Source of the DNA: JBAXZR01 sp041670165
GTDB lineage: Bacteria; Bacillota; Clostridia; Christensenellales; UBA1242
Length of the DNA: 36,856 nt
Reading direction: 5' to 3'
NCBI GenBank assembly: GCA_041670165.1
Contig: JBAXZR010000010.1
Span: 1 to 36,856 of the forward strand
Position 1 is the stretch's first letter, and each line of letters begins with the position of its first letter. The position numbers and the translations under genes are program-made. Shown here one piece after another: positions 15,767 to 24,905 of the stretch. The notes under the pieces are model-generated. The model made no database searches. It was not told where the DNA came from and saw nothing but the letters and a program-made list of their open reading frames with translations.

Positions 15767-17320
15767 TTATTCAAAAGCAATTTCATTTCTGTGAAAAATT
15801 ACAATTTTGTCATCTTTATCAAGTGGATCAGTAATTTGCGGATTTTGAGCTAAAATTAACGAAGATTGAACCCCAAGTTTTTTTGCATAGTCCCAAATTG
15901 TGTTTCCCTTTTTAGCAAAAACAATTTCCAATCCCCCATCTTTTTCTTTTCTTGGTGCACTAAGAGCAATGCTTGTTATGCAAGAATTTGTTTCTTGTTT
16001 GTTCATAAATATATGAGCTTTAATTTTTGCATCAAAGAATACATTTCTTCCTTTCTTAACTGAAATATCAATTTCATCAATGCTTGCAGTTACATATATT
16101 AAATTTGCATCATTTTGACAAGCCTCACTAATTTCGAAAGGAATTTCAATTTGAACTGAATTTGGAGCAACAATTTGTGTTTCTTCTGTAACTTCTTCTT
16201 CAGTTTCTCCTTCAAAGATTATGTTTGCATAGGCAACTCCAACAAGACTTACACGCCCTTCAGAAATGCTTGTTTGAATTGCTCCAGTTGTGATTGCACT
16301 TGAAGCAAGCATTTTATTGATTCGTGGCTGTGAGTCGTCAAGAACAACATTTCCTTCAATTTTCTTTTCAAAAAACAGTTCACCAAGTGGAATTGACTGA
16401 TTAAAAGTGGTCTGAATAAGATCTGTTTCGTTTGAAATTGAATAGGCATCTTCAATAACTGTTGAGGTTTGTAGTTCAAATTCGCTAACAGAAAGTTGAA
16501 GAGAAAATTCAAGAGTAACCTTGGCTTGTTTTTCTTCTTGAGAAAGAAGGAGTTTAAATTTTTCTTCACTAAGAGTAACAGAAGCCTGCATCATTCCATC
16601 TTTGGTTGAATTAGGAATTTCAATTTCTTGAGTAAAACTTGTTATTGTTGAAGCCGATTGCAAAGCAGAATTGTTTGCACCATTAGTGAAAAGAATTCTT
16701 GTTGCAATTTCACCTTTAACAACGCCAAAACCATTTCCAACACTTGTGTTTTTTATCACGCAAGAATTTTCAGCCAAAACAACTCTTACATCTTCACCAG
16801 AAATCAAAATTTCGCCAGCAGTTTCAAATTCAGTATTGCTATTGTAATTAACTGCCCAAGTTTGAATTTCTTTTTCTTTCATTTCCAAATCTTCTTGATT
16901 TTCTGAATTAATCGGAACTTCTGAGTTCACATATCCAATCATTGAACTTTCAATTGAGCAAGTTATCTTTGCTCCTTTTTCACTTACTGATGAGATTACA
17001 GTGTCAATACATTTTGCTTGAGGCACAATTTTTGCAAGAATTACAATATCCTTGTTATCAAGCTTTCCTGAAAATTTATGTTGACTCGTGAATGTTTTAA
17101 TTCCTCCGTCTTGACATAAAACAAAAGCTTTCAAAACTGCGATACCATCAAAGATGATTTCTCCATCCAAAACTTCAGTGTTAGCAATTCTTGGCATTGC
17201 TTGCACGGATAAAATTTTGGCAACATTGACACCTTCAAAGTCAACATCACATTCAACCATACTCTGAGCGGTACCAAGCATTTTCACATTTGCAACAAGC
17301 ACCATTTTTCCTTCAGACAT
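15767..17320 (-). CDS. sipL: SipL-like SPOCS (DUF3794) and LysM protein
   Basis: A protein of 517 residues from ATG 17320 behind a strong AGGAGG. No signal peptide is seen. The body contains repeated SPOCS/DUF3794 modules of about 100-150 residues (for example VLDGEIIFDGIAVLKAFVL and VSLVGVAYANIIFEGE). The C-terminus is a LysM domain (KKGNTIWDYAKKLGVQSS ... LAQNPQITDPLDKDDKIVIF). This order and length match clostridial SipL, which binds SpoIVA on the forespore surface and helps assemble the spore coat. It lies upstream of sleB in the same orientation, and each gene has its own terminator context. Assignment beyond the SPOCS-LysM architecture is inference. Confidence 0.85.
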   Translation of the reverse strand: MSEGKMVLVANVKMLGTAQSMVECDVDFEGVNVAKILSVQAMPRIANTEVLDGEIIFDGIAVLKAFVLCQDGGIKTFTSQHKFSGKLDNKDIVILAKIVPQAKCIDTVISSVSEKGAKITCSIESSMIGYVNSEVPINSENQEDLEMKEKEIQTWAVNYNSNTEFETAGEILISGEDVRVVLAENSCVIKNTSVGNGFGVVKGEIATRILFTNGANNSALQSASTITSFTQEIEIPNSTKDGMMQASVTLSEEKFKLLLSQEEKQAKVTLEFSLQLSVSEFELQTSTVIEDAYSISNETDLIQTTFNQSIPLGELFFEKKIEGNVVLDDSQPRINKMLASSAITTGAIQTSISEGRVSLVGVAYANIIFEGETEEEVTEETQIVAPNSVQIEIPFEISEACQNDANLIYVTASIDEIDISVKKGRNVFFDAKIKAHIFMNKQETNSCITSIALSAPRKEKDGGLEIVFAKKGNTIWDYAKKLGVQSSLILAQNPQITDPLDKDDKIVIFHRNEIAFE

Positions 17321-17624
17321 ACAAATCCTCCTTGATTTCTCGAAGGAAACCGTTTAAACAAGGTCAATCAAAAGTTAATTAAATGTTTTTCTTTATCAAA
17401 CAAAAAAGCATAGACCTTGTTTATAAGTGGTTTCTATGCTTATGATACGCATTAACAAATTCAAAAAGAACCAAAATTTAATTTTTTTTCTTGTTGCATC
17501 ATTGAAAAGCATTTTTAATTCAAATTTAATGATTTCTTTAATCAAATAATAATTGGCAAAATAACACTAACAACATAAATTTTTTCGCAAAAATCAAAAT
17601 ATTCAAAATCTGTTTTCAATTTTC
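17321..17624. other. intergenic region between exchanger gene and sipL
   Basis: A 304-nt gap. It contains the terminator at 17402-17441 and otherwise AT-rich sequence without a convincing gene. A sporulation-type promoter for sipL should be here, but I could not define one with confidence. Confidence 0.5.
17402..17441 (-). terminator. intrinsic terminator downstream of the Ca2+/Na+ exchanger
   Basis: Minus strand: AAGCATAGA (17433-17441) pairs with TCTATGCTT (17406-17414). Two more G-C pairs follow beyond a 2-nt bulge, with a 12-nt loop, then a T-run (17402-17407). It lies about 185 nt after the exchanger stop. Confidence 0.7.
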
Positions 17625-18569
17625 TTAAAAAGCGATAAGAGCAAAAATATATGAAATATATAATGTCAGTAGCAAAATTCCTTGAATTCGATATGTTTTA
17701 CCTTTAAAAACAATTGGCAACGCAATTATGAAAGTTGAGAATATCATGATGGGAAGTGAAAACCAAAGTGTTTTTGCAGAAAGCGAAAGCCCGTTTTGTC
17801 CTGAGAACAACCCGCTTATGCCAATAAGAAGACTACAGTTGATTATGTTTGCACCTATGATATTTCCAATTGTTAATCCAGAATTTTTTTTCTTGATACT
17901 TTGTAAACAAGTTACAAGTTCAGGTAGACTTGTGCCCAAGGCAACAAAAACAATGCCTATAATATATTCACTCACTCCCAAAATTGAAGCAAGCATTGAA
18001 CCATATTCAACAAGTAAATATGCTCCAACCCCAATTCCAAAAGCACCAATAACAAACATTAACAAAATTTTCCAAAGAACAAAGCTCTCTTCTTTCGTGT
18101 TTGGAGTTGGATTCAAGTTCGTTTTTGCTTCAAAAATATTCATGGCAAAAAAGCCACAAAAAATCAAAAATAATATTAGAGCTTCCCACCATGCAATGTT
18201 GTAATTAAGTGCAAACACAAAAAGAATAAAGTTTACAAACACAAGATATCCAATTTTTTTTGAGTATTGTTTTTTGTCAGTATTTCCTGGAATAAGTATG
18301 AAACCGATGCCAAGTATAAGTGCCGCATTACAAATAATTGTGCCCACAGCATTGCCGACAGCAAGATCAAAAGAACCTTTTGCCGAAGCAATTGTTGTAA
18401 CCAAAAGTTCAGGCAATGTTGTTGCAACAGAAACAAGTGTTGCTCCAATAATAACTGAAGGTATTTTTGTTTTTTTTGCTATTGCAATTGATGATTCAAC
18501 AAAAAAATCTCCACCCTTAACGATTAACACAAGCCCTATTGCAAAAAACATTATGTTTGCGAAAATCAA
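17625..18569 (-). CDS. calcium/sodium antiporter, CaCA family (YrbG type)
   Basis: A protein of 314 residues, about ten membrane segments. The two inverted alpha-repeats of the CaCA exchangers are clear: GATLVSVATTLPELLVTTIA with GNAVGTIICNAALILG in the first half, and GIVFVALGTSLPELVTCL with GNIIGANIINCSLLIG in the second. The acidic residues in the two PEL motifs are the expected cation ligands. The start is taken as TTG 18569, 6 nt after GAGG; ATG at 18551 would shorten it by six residues. It probably exchanges Ca2+ for Na+ or H+ across the membrane. Monocistronic, between two terminators. Confidence 0.9.
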   Translation of the reverse strand: MIFANIMFFAIGLVLIVKGGDFFVESSIAIAKKTKIPSVIIGATLVSVATTLPELLVTTIASAKGSFDLAVGNAVGTIICNAALILGIGFILIPGNTDKKQYSKKIGYLVFVNFILFVFALNYNIAWWEALILFLIFCGFFAMNIFEAKTNLNPTPNTKEESFVLWKILLMFVIGAFGIGVGAYLLVEYGSMLASILGVSEYIIGIVFVALGTSLPELVTCLQSIKKKNSGLTIGNIIGANIINCSLLIGISGLFSGQNGLSLSAKTLWFSLPIMIFSTFIIALPIVFKGKTYRIQGILLLTLYISYIFALIAF

Positions 18570-18620
18570 ATTACACCTCAGAGTTATTTATATTATTGTT
18601 TTTAAAATAAATAACACAAT

Positions 18621-18652
18621 AAAAAGAGAACAATTTTAATTATTGTTCTCTT
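18621..18652 (-). terminator. intrinsic terminator of the LRR operon
   Basis: Perfect 11-bp stem AAGAGAACAAT (18624-18634) with ATTGTTCTCTT (18642-18652), 7-nt loop, then TTTTT on the minus strand. It lies about 30 nt after the stop of the last operon gene. Confidence 0.85.
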
Positions 18653-18680
18653 ATATTATATTTAGCATTAGTAAATATTA

Positions 18681-19820
18681 TCATTCCTTTTCTTTTCCAA
18701 GATTTTTTCTTGTCTTAGGTGTGCTTTCTTTTATGTCGCCAACATTTTCACCATCTAGAACAAATTCCATTTGAACTGCTGGTCCTTTTACGAAATTGGG
18801 ATTTGTAAAAGTCTTTTTGTTTTCATTATCATTTTGTTTTGATTCTATTTTTGTTTCTAAAAATTCATCTTTTTTTTCTGTAGTTTGATTGTTTGCAATT
18901 TTTTCCGCTTTACTTTCAAGTTTAATATTTTTCTTTGGTTCAGCTTTTTTGAAACGCAATTCTGAATCTTTAAGCAAAATATTTTTTGCAACAAGATATA
19001 AATCCTGTTCATTTTGTATATTCCACACTTTCACAGGATCAACATTAAGTGTTTGAGCATTTTTGCGTACATAAAATTTAAACAATTCACTCGAATTCAT
19101 CGTTTCAGGGTGCATTTTATCAATCTCTTCTGCCTTTTCTTTAAGTTTGTTAAGTTCTCCAAGACGAATTCTTAGTGTGTTCATAATTTTTTTTGCTGAT
19201 GCAGTTTGCTTTCCAAAAAGTATTGAAACTTGTTCTTTTGATCTTTTAAGCATTGCCTTCGCATTTTGAAAAGCAAGTTTCTCATCTTTTCTTTGTTGAG
19301 AGAAGCCTCTTGTCATTGTTTTTTCAGCAAACATATATAAGTCGGCAGGACAAACATCTTTTTCATTTCTAAAAATGTAATCAAGATATGGATATGATTT
19401 GCGATTGTTATTAAATAATTCTGTAATCTTTTCAAGCCAAACATCACTTTCAAAGCCATTAAAGTAAATGCTTTTAATAAATGGCATATCATGCATTTTC
19501 AATTTTCTTTTGTATTGCAACATTTGAAAAACTTTTGTGTTATGTTCATTAATTTCATCAATTTTGAGAAGTTCTTCTGTTTCAGTGTTTTTTGCAATTT
19601 CTTTTGGCAAAAACATTCTTAAATTACCATTTTTGAGCATAAGTTCCTTAAATGGAATTTTTATATTTTTAACAGATAACAAAAGGTCTTTAATTGCTCT
19701 GAAATATGGTCCAACCAAAGAGCTTTTTTCATAGTCCGAAATTGTTCTGTTTTGTTCGGCTTGTTTTGCCAATCTTTCTTTTTCAATTCTTTCCAAATCC
19801 ATTTCACTAAAAACGCCCAT
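18681..19820 (-). CDS. uncharacterised charged cytoplasmic protein (operon gene 4)
   Basis: A protein of 379 residues from ATG 19820 (MGVFSEMDLERIEKER), behind GGAGG at 5 nt; a TTG 12 bases upstream lacks this spacing. No signal peptide or membrane helix. Residues 1-270 look helical and globular, with a Lys/Glu-rich coiled-coil segment (about 190-240). The last 100 residues are low-complexity Lys/Glu/Asn and probably disordered. No family recognised. It is the last gene of the transcript beginning at the LRR gene (22908), 36 nt after the membrane protein gene. Function unknown; the charged tail and partner genes suggest a structural or scaffold role, which is a guess. Confidence 0.8.
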   Translation of the reverse strand: MGVFSEMDLERIEKERLAKQAEQNRTISDYEKSSLVGPYFRAIKDLLLSVKNIKIPFKELMLKNGNLRMFLPKEIAKNTETEELLKIDEINEHNTKVFQMLQYKRKLKMHDMPFIKSIYFNGFESDVWLEKITELFNNNRKSYPYLDYIFRNEKDVCPADLYMFAEKTMTRGFSQQRKDEKLAFQNAKAMLKRSKEQVSILFGKQTASAKKIMNTLRIRLGELNKLKEKAEEIDKMHPETMNSSELFKFYVRKNAQTLNVDPVKVWNIQNEQDLYLVAKNILLKDSELRFKKAEPKKNIKLESKAEKIANNQTTEKKDEFLETKIESKQNDNENKKTFTNPNFVKGPAVQMEFVLDGENVGDIKESTPKTRKNLGKEKE

Positions 19821-19856
19821 TTCCCCCTCCAAGACAATCTAGATTTTTCATTATAT

Positions 19857-20366
19857 TTACAATGTTTTTTCTTCGTCAGATTTTTTTTCTTGTTTATTAG
19901 AATTGTCAGCAAATTGCGTTTTGCTTACATATTTGTTTCTCATCGCCTCATCAACAACTTCTGATGCAAATGATTTTTCTATGGGTTTTTTATTAATTTT
20001 AGCTTTAACAAGTTGATTAGCATAATTTTCTTTAATTGCGTTGTCTTTTTTCCCTTTTTTTGATTCTTCAGCTGCTTTTTTTTGAGCTTCAATTTCTAGT
20101 TTTTGTTGTTTTGTTTTGTGATTATCAATTGCTAATGAAATAACTTTAAATAATGTTTTAAAAAAATTTGGAATTGGGGTTTTTGCATCTTTTGCTTCAT
20201 CTTTTAAAGCCTTTCGTTCAACATAAGCACCCGTTGCAAGAGAGCAACCAAGACAAAACATAAGAAGCCCACCACCAGCCAAAGCATTTACAACCAAAAC
20301 AACACCAACAATTGCAATACTGATGAACAATGCTTCAAACAAAAAGACTTTTAACAATTCTCGCAT
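19857..20366 (-). CDS. uncharacterised membrane protein with charged tail (operon gene 3)
   Basis: A protein of 169 residues from ATG 20366 (MRELLKVFLFEA), behind AGAGGG; a longer in-frame extension has no ribosome binding site. Two close hydrophobic stretches at about residues 4-45 form a helical hairpin containing a Gly-rich turn (ALAGGGLLMFCLGC). The remaining 120 residues are very Lys/Glu-rich and cytoplasmic by the positive-inside rule. No family recognised. It lies between the coiled-coil gene (84 nt upstream) and the charged cytoplasmic protein (36 nt downstream), and may tether the operon products to the membrane. Confidence 0.78.
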   Translation of the reverse strand: MRELLKVFLFEALFISIAIVGVVLVVNALAGGGLLMFCLGCSLATGAYVERKALKDEAKDAKTPIPNFFKTLFKVISLAIDNHKTKQQKLEIEAQKKAAEESKKGKKDNAIKENYANQLVKAKINKKPIEKSFASEVVDEAMRNKYVSKTQFADNSNKQEKKSDEEKTL

Positions 20367-20449
20367 TTTTCCCTCTTTTTCTTGCAAGTAGTCTATCATT
20401 TTTTATCATCAAAGTCAATATGGAGCATTTTTTTTAGAAATTAAAAAAA

Positions 20450-20683
20450 TTAATTGTTCTTTAATTTTTCGATTTTCAGTTTTAATGAATCAATTATTTT
20501 TTCTATTGTGTTTAGCTTTAAATATTTTTCTTCAATCTTTTCTTCAATATTGTCAATTTCGCCTTTTTCATAAGCTTTTTTCAACAAGGCAACGGACTCT
20601 TTTTCCATTTTGTATGCAACAATAGTTTTTTCCAAAACATCAACAGCCTCAGAGTATGAAGAAATTAGTTCAATGTTTTTCAT
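20450..20683 (-). CDS. small coiled-coil protein (operon gene 2)
   Basis: A protein of 77 residues, almost entirely helical and rich in Lys/Glu with a Leu/Ile heptad pattern (about residues 30-75), so probably a dimeric coiled coil. Its ATG overlaps the TGA stop of the LRR gene by the ATGA arrangement, so translation is coupled and the two products are probably made in fixed ratio. No family recognised. Confidence 0.75.
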   Translation of the reverse strand: MKNIELISSYSEAVDVLEKTIVAYKMEKESVALLKKAYEKGEIDNIEEKIEEKYLKLNTIEKIIDSLKLKIEKLKNN

Positions 20684-22908
20684 ATTTCTTTTTCTCCTCT
20701 AGTATAAATAATTTTTTGAATGTTATCTTCTATGTTTGATTGTCCATTGAAAGCTAATTTATTATATTCAAAATTATTAAGTGGCTCTTTTGCATCAAGA
20801 TGATTGTGTTTTTCCAATTCATCTTCAAGATCGTTAAAAAGCATGCCTACATTAACTTGTAAAAGTGTTGAATCTGGATTGTTTTTGTTGTACTTTTCAA
20901 TAAAGGTTTTTGTTCCTCTCATAAATGCTTGATAAATTACTTCTTTTTTATCATTATTTACATTATCACTAATTTCAACATTGTTAAAAACACCATAGCG
21001 TTCTTTGCGATTTATATATATTGTTGATTTTGCAATAATTCTATCCTTGTCATTTCTAAAAACCATGTTTTGAACAGAAGATTCAATCATACTTGCTTTT
21101 GTGATTCCATTTCCAAAACCTTCAACATGAGCACAGCAGTTGCACAACTTACCAAGAACCAAATTTAGGTATGAATATTTGTCAAGCCACTCAAATTTTA
21201 TCGTGGAGTCCGCAAAGTCAATTAAACTTTCTGTCGTTTCGCACATGTTTTGTTCGAGCTTTGCCATTTTGTTATCAAGTTTTTCAAATATGTTTTTTGG
21301 GGTTTTAAGTTTGTTCTGCTCTTCAATGATGTTTATTGAATCATTAAGCGAATTTTTGTTTTCAAAATAATTACCAATCAATTTTGAAAGATCTTTATAT
21401 TTTTCTTCAACATCTCCAAATTTACCTTCTGTGAAAAAACTTACACATTTAGCTATGGTAGGAATTAAAAATCTTTGACTACCTTTGTTTGAAGTGCAAA
21501 ATAATTGGATTTGCTCAAAATTTTCGTAAACCTTTTTAGCAAATTTATTTTGTGTTTTTTCAATCACCATAATTTCATCATAGTTTTTCATGAAAAAATT
21601 GACAAAAGATTTATTAAACACACCATTGAAAGACAAACCGTTAAAGAAATCGCTTATATCGACCCCTCTTATTCTATTTTCTTTTTTACCCCTAATCATT
21701 TCATCTTCAATAAACTGATTAGCCTTTTGTCTTAAAACTGAATTTTCATCAAAACTGCCAAGAATAAATGCTAAATTCAAAAAATCCCTAAGCCACAATT
21801 TGTCTTCTTCAGTTCCACTATCTTTCAAAACTCTTTTCCAAATTTTATTATCAGAATATTTGATATATTGCTCAATCATTTCTGTCTTAGAAAGTGCCAT
21901 TATCAAATTTGCATCTAATGTGAAATCATTTTTGCCAAGTTTGTCAATTGTTTCATTCCAATGACAATACGAATCCATTGCATTGTTTTCAATTAAAACA
22001 TTAGCATTTTTAACTTTTGAGAAAAAATCTTTGATTTTATATATAGAAACTGCACCATTATTAATTATGTAAATTTGTTTGTCGTTGAAAATGTATTGAG
22101 TGCCACAAACAATTTTGGAAGATTTGAAATTATCGATAACCAAAACTTCATCATTTTTAACTTTCACAACAACATTAGTGCCAACAAGAAAATCAAAAAA
22201 CTCAATAGTGATTTTTGGAAGATAAATTTTGTGTAGTGAATCACAATTTTTAAAAATTTGACCTTTAATTTCTTTTAGACTTTCTGGAAGAACTACAGCA
22301 AGAAGACTTGAACAACCAGAAAAAATGTCGTAACCAAGTTTCTTTACCAAAGGTGGAATGCTAAAAAGTTTAATGGATTCACATTTTTCAAATGCAGAAT
22401 CTTCAATGTCAGTAATTGTGTTTGGTAGAGTGATATTCTCAAGTGAAGTACAATTGTAAAAAGCAGATTTACCTATTGATTTTACATTTTCTGGTAAATC
22501 AAGATTTTTAAGTGCAGTGCAACCAGAAAATGCATTTGCGCTTATGGCTAAAATATTTTTTGGCAAAACAACATTTCGTAATGAAGTGCAATTGTTAAAC
22601 AAGTAATTACTTACTGTGTTTAGCTTTTCTGAAAGCACGGCACTTTTTAATGAAGTGCAATTTTCAAAAACTCTCCAACCAAGTTCTTCAACGCTTGAAG
22701 GAATTGTGATTTCCTTTAAATTTGAACAATTAGCAAAAACATGCCATTTAATTTTTGTAACGCTTTCAGAAATAAATATTTGAGACAAAGAAGTGCAATC
22801 AGAAAAGCATTCATCATCAATCGTGGAAATATAATCTGGCACATTAAACATGCCATCAACAATATCATCATTATCTACTTTTTTAAGTACATCATCTTGA
22901 ATAATCAT
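20680..22908 (-). CDS. cytoplasmic LRR_5 (BspA-like) protein with large conserved C-terminal region
   Basis: A protein of 742 residues, with no signal peptide (MIIQDDVLKKVDNDD), unlike surface BspA proteins. Residues about 20-230 hold nine repeats of about 23 residues of the pattern F-x-N/G-C-T/S-S-L ... LP ... I (for example AFYNCTSLENITLP). The remaining 510 residues are a separate globular part. It contains CNCCAHVEGFG at residues 589-599, then VQNMVFRNDKDRIIAKSTIY and RYGVFNNVEIS, whose strand-helix order resembles an acetyltransferase (GNAT) core. I recall similar C-termini in other clostridial LRR proteins, but no function. The LRR part probably binds a protein partner. It heads a four-gene operon and its ATG follows the -10 box by 6 nt. 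Confidence 0.85.
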   Translation of the reverse strand: MIIQDDVLKKVDNDDIVDGMFNVPDYISTIDDECFSDCTSLSQIFISESVTKIKWHVFANCSNLKEITIPSSVEELGWRVFENCTSLKSAVLSEKLNTVSNYLFNNCTSLRNVVLPKNILAISANAFSGCTALKNLDLPENVKSIGKSAFYNCTSLENITLPNTITDIEDSAFEKCESIKLFSIPPLVKKLGYDIFSGCSSLLAVVLPESLKEIKGQIFKNCDSLHKIYLPKITIEFFDFLVGTNVVVKVKNDEVLVIDNFKSSKIVCGTQYIFNDKQIYIINNGAVSIYKIKDFFSKVKNANVLIENNAMDSYCHWNETIDKLGKNDFTLDANLIMALSKTEMIEQYIKYSDNKIWKRVLKDSGTEEDKLWLRDFLNLAFILGSFDENSVLRQKANQFIEDEMIRGKKENRIRGVDISDFFNGLSFNGVFNKSFVNFFMKNYDEIMVIEKTQNKFAKKVYENFEQIQLFCTSNKGSQRFLIPTIAKCVSFFTEGKFGDVEEKYKDLSKLIGNYFENKNSLNDSINIIEEQNKLKTPKNIFEKLDNKMAKLEQNMCETTESLIDFADSTIKFEWLDKYSYLNLVLGKLCNCCAHVEGFGNGITKASMIESSVQNMVFRNDKDRIIAKSTIYINRKERYGVFNNVEISDNVNNDKKEVIYQAFMRGTKTFIEKYNKNNPDSTLLQVNVGMLFNDLEDELEKHNHLDAKEPLNNFEYNKLAFNGQSNIEDNIQKIIYTRGEKEI

Positions 22909-22914
22909 AACAAC

Positions 22915-22943
22915 ATTTTATCATACAAATCTTTTGATGTAAA
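22915..22943 (-). promoter_or_regulatory. promoter of the LRR operon, probably leaderless
   Basis: Minus strand: TTTACA (22938-22943), 17-nt spacer, TAAAAT (22915-22920). Only GTTGTT separates the -10 box from the ATG at 22908. No Shine-Dalgarno is possible in that space. Confidence 0.65.
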
Positions 22944-23019
22944 TATTGTACTTTTAAGTTAAGTAAAATTTTATATTATTGATATCAAAAAAATTAGCCG
23001 GACCAACAGTTTATTAAAT

Positions 23020-24633
23020 TTATGTTTTTACAATACTTTTTTTATAAATATAATAAACAAATGGTGCAAAAATAAAAAACATTGCCGTACCTACTATTGC
23101 TATTACCAAAAACACTTTGCTTCCTGTGAGCATAAGTTTTGTGCCAAAACCAAAAAGATATGCCAAAATCAATCCGACGATGCTTACAAAAATAAGTTTA
23201 AAAGAAACAATTTTTTTAATAAACTTATTTAATTCCACAAAGTTCAAAAAAACTGAAACCAAAAATAAAATAAAAGTGCCAACAACACAACCCCAAATAT
23301 TGACAAAAGGAATTTGGACAAGAGAAACAACCATCAAATTTTTGACAACCGCACCAGTGGCGAGATTAACCGCCGCCCGTTTGGTTTTTCCATAGGCTTG
23401 CAAAAGTGAAATTGTGCATTGAAGAAGAGAAAGAAGAACAATGTTTAAACAAGAAAATCTAAGAATGTTAATTGAAAGTTGTGTTCCGCCACCCCCGCCA
23501 CCAAAATCAAGTCCATATGAATATAAAAATTTAAGAATTTCTGGTGCTAAAACAAACATAACAATTGCACAAAAACTTGAAAAAATCCATACAATTGTAA
23601 TGCTCTTTTTTGAATTGCTGACAGCTTCATTTTTGTTAAAGGCAAGTGAATAACCAACTGATGGAACAATTGCCGTTGAAACAGAAGATGCAATAACAGT
23701 TGGCAAAGAAACAAGTGAACATATAACTCCGCTCCAAATTCCAAACACTGCAGTCGCAGTTGAAAGAATAAAGCCTGCTTTTGTTAAACTCTTAACAACA
23801 ACCAAACTTTCAACAGCCGTCGTAAGTGGCAAAATTATTAATGAAATCAAAACTGGCAAGCTAAGAATGAATAATCTTTTTTCTACTTGAATTAAGCTTG
23901 AATCTTTTGATTTTAGTGATTTTATTAATGTTTTTTCATTTTTTTTATTTAATTCATCATTGTCATTTAAAATTGCAACATTTTTATTTTTAAAAAGCTT
24001 TTTTCTTTGAACAACAATCATAATGGTTAAATATATTAAACAAGCAATTTCTCCAATAGCAACACCCAAGAAAGCACCTGCCACACCAATTAAAAGACCT
24101 TGAGAAACAAAAATGGTTGCAAACAACAACCCAAATATCAGCTTGAATCCTTGCTGAGTAATTTGTGAAATGGCAGGAACTGACATTTTTTCAAATCCTA
24201 CATAAATGTTTTTTATTCCTGACCCAACTGAAGAAACAAGCACAGCAAGAGAAGCAATTTGGAACAGTATTGCGTTTTCAGTGTTTCCTTGAATCGAAGC
24301 AAGAAAAAACGAAAGCAAAAACAAAATTAAAGCAAATATTGTTCCAAGAAAAACTGAAAGAACAAAATTTGCTTTAGCAAGTTTTTTTGCTTCTTCAAAA
24401 TTTTCTTTTGCTCTTAAAGAAGCAATCTCTCTTGAAGCAACAACCGAAAGAGCTCCACCAGATAGAATTAATACAAAAGCAAAAATTGGAAAAATCATTT
24501 GATACATTCCAATTCCTTCTGCACCTAAAATGTTTGTTAATGGAATTCTGTGCAAAGCTCCAATAGCTTTGCAAACAATGCCAGCAACGGCAAGCCACAA
24601 AAATCCCCTAACAAATGATGAGCTTTTCTTCAT
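23020..24633 (-). CDS. SpoVB-like polysaccharide/lipid flippase (MVF family)
   Basis: A protein of 537 residues with about 14 membrane segments. The N-terminus SSSFVRGFLWLAVAGIVCKAIGALHRIPLTNILG and GMYQMIFPIFAFVLILSGGALSVVAS is typical of the SpoVB branch of the MATE/MVF exporters, which flip lipid-linked cell wall or polysaccharide precursors; SpoVB is needed for spore cortex synthesis. A Lys/Asn-rich loop lies at about residues 210-240, and a run of six glycines (DFGGGGGGTQ) lies in a loop near residue 375. No clear Shine-Dalgarno precedes the ATG. It has paralogues in most Bacillota, so the exact role is not certain. Confidence 0.85.
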   Translation of the reverse strand: MKKSSSFVRGFLWLAVAGIVCKAIGALHRIPLTNILGAEGIGMYQMIFPIFAFVLILSGGALSVVASREIASLRAKENFEEAKKLAKANFVLSVFLGTIFALILFLLSFFLASIQGNTENAILFQIASLAVLVSSVGSGIKNIYVGFEKMSVPAISQITQQGFKLIFGLLFATIFVSQGLLIGVAGAFLGVAIGEIACLIYLTIMIVVQRKKLFKNKNVAILNDNDELNKKNEKTLIKSLKSKDSSLIQVEKRLFILSLPVLISLIILPLTTAVESLVVVKSLTKAGFILSTATAVFGIWSGVICSLVSLPTVIASSVSTAIVPSVGYSLAFNKNEAVSNSKKSITIVWIFSSFCAIVMFVLAPEILKFLYSYGLDFGGGGGGTQLSINILRFSCLNIVLLSLLQCTISLLQAYGKTKRAAVNLATGAVVKNLMVVSLVQIPFVNIWGCVVGTFILFLVSVFLNFVELNKFIKKIVSFKLIFVSIVGLILAYLFGFGTKLMLTGSKVFLVIAIVGTAMFFIFAPFVYYIYKKSIVKT

Positions 24634-24905
24634 ATTGTTAGGTTTTCATTTTTTATCTTGTAATATTCATATCTTCAAAAATAAACTGCTAATTTCCAAC
24701 AAATGAATATTAGTTTGCTAAATTTATATAAATTATTAAATAATAAACATAGTATTATAGATAATGTAAGGTAACAGCTTAACCTGTTTTTCTCATATCT
24801 TAAAATCCATGTTTTTACTTATAGATTTTATTGTATGTTTTGTCATTCAAAGCAAGAAATATTATTATTTTCTGAATATTTTCTTTGTATTACATTCAAA
24901 AAAAG

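Noticed and set aside
24768..24800. Hairpin-like AGGTAA...TTAACCT with a T-run on the plus strand
   Set aside because: Bulged, short stem, and no plus-strand gene lies upstream to terminate.
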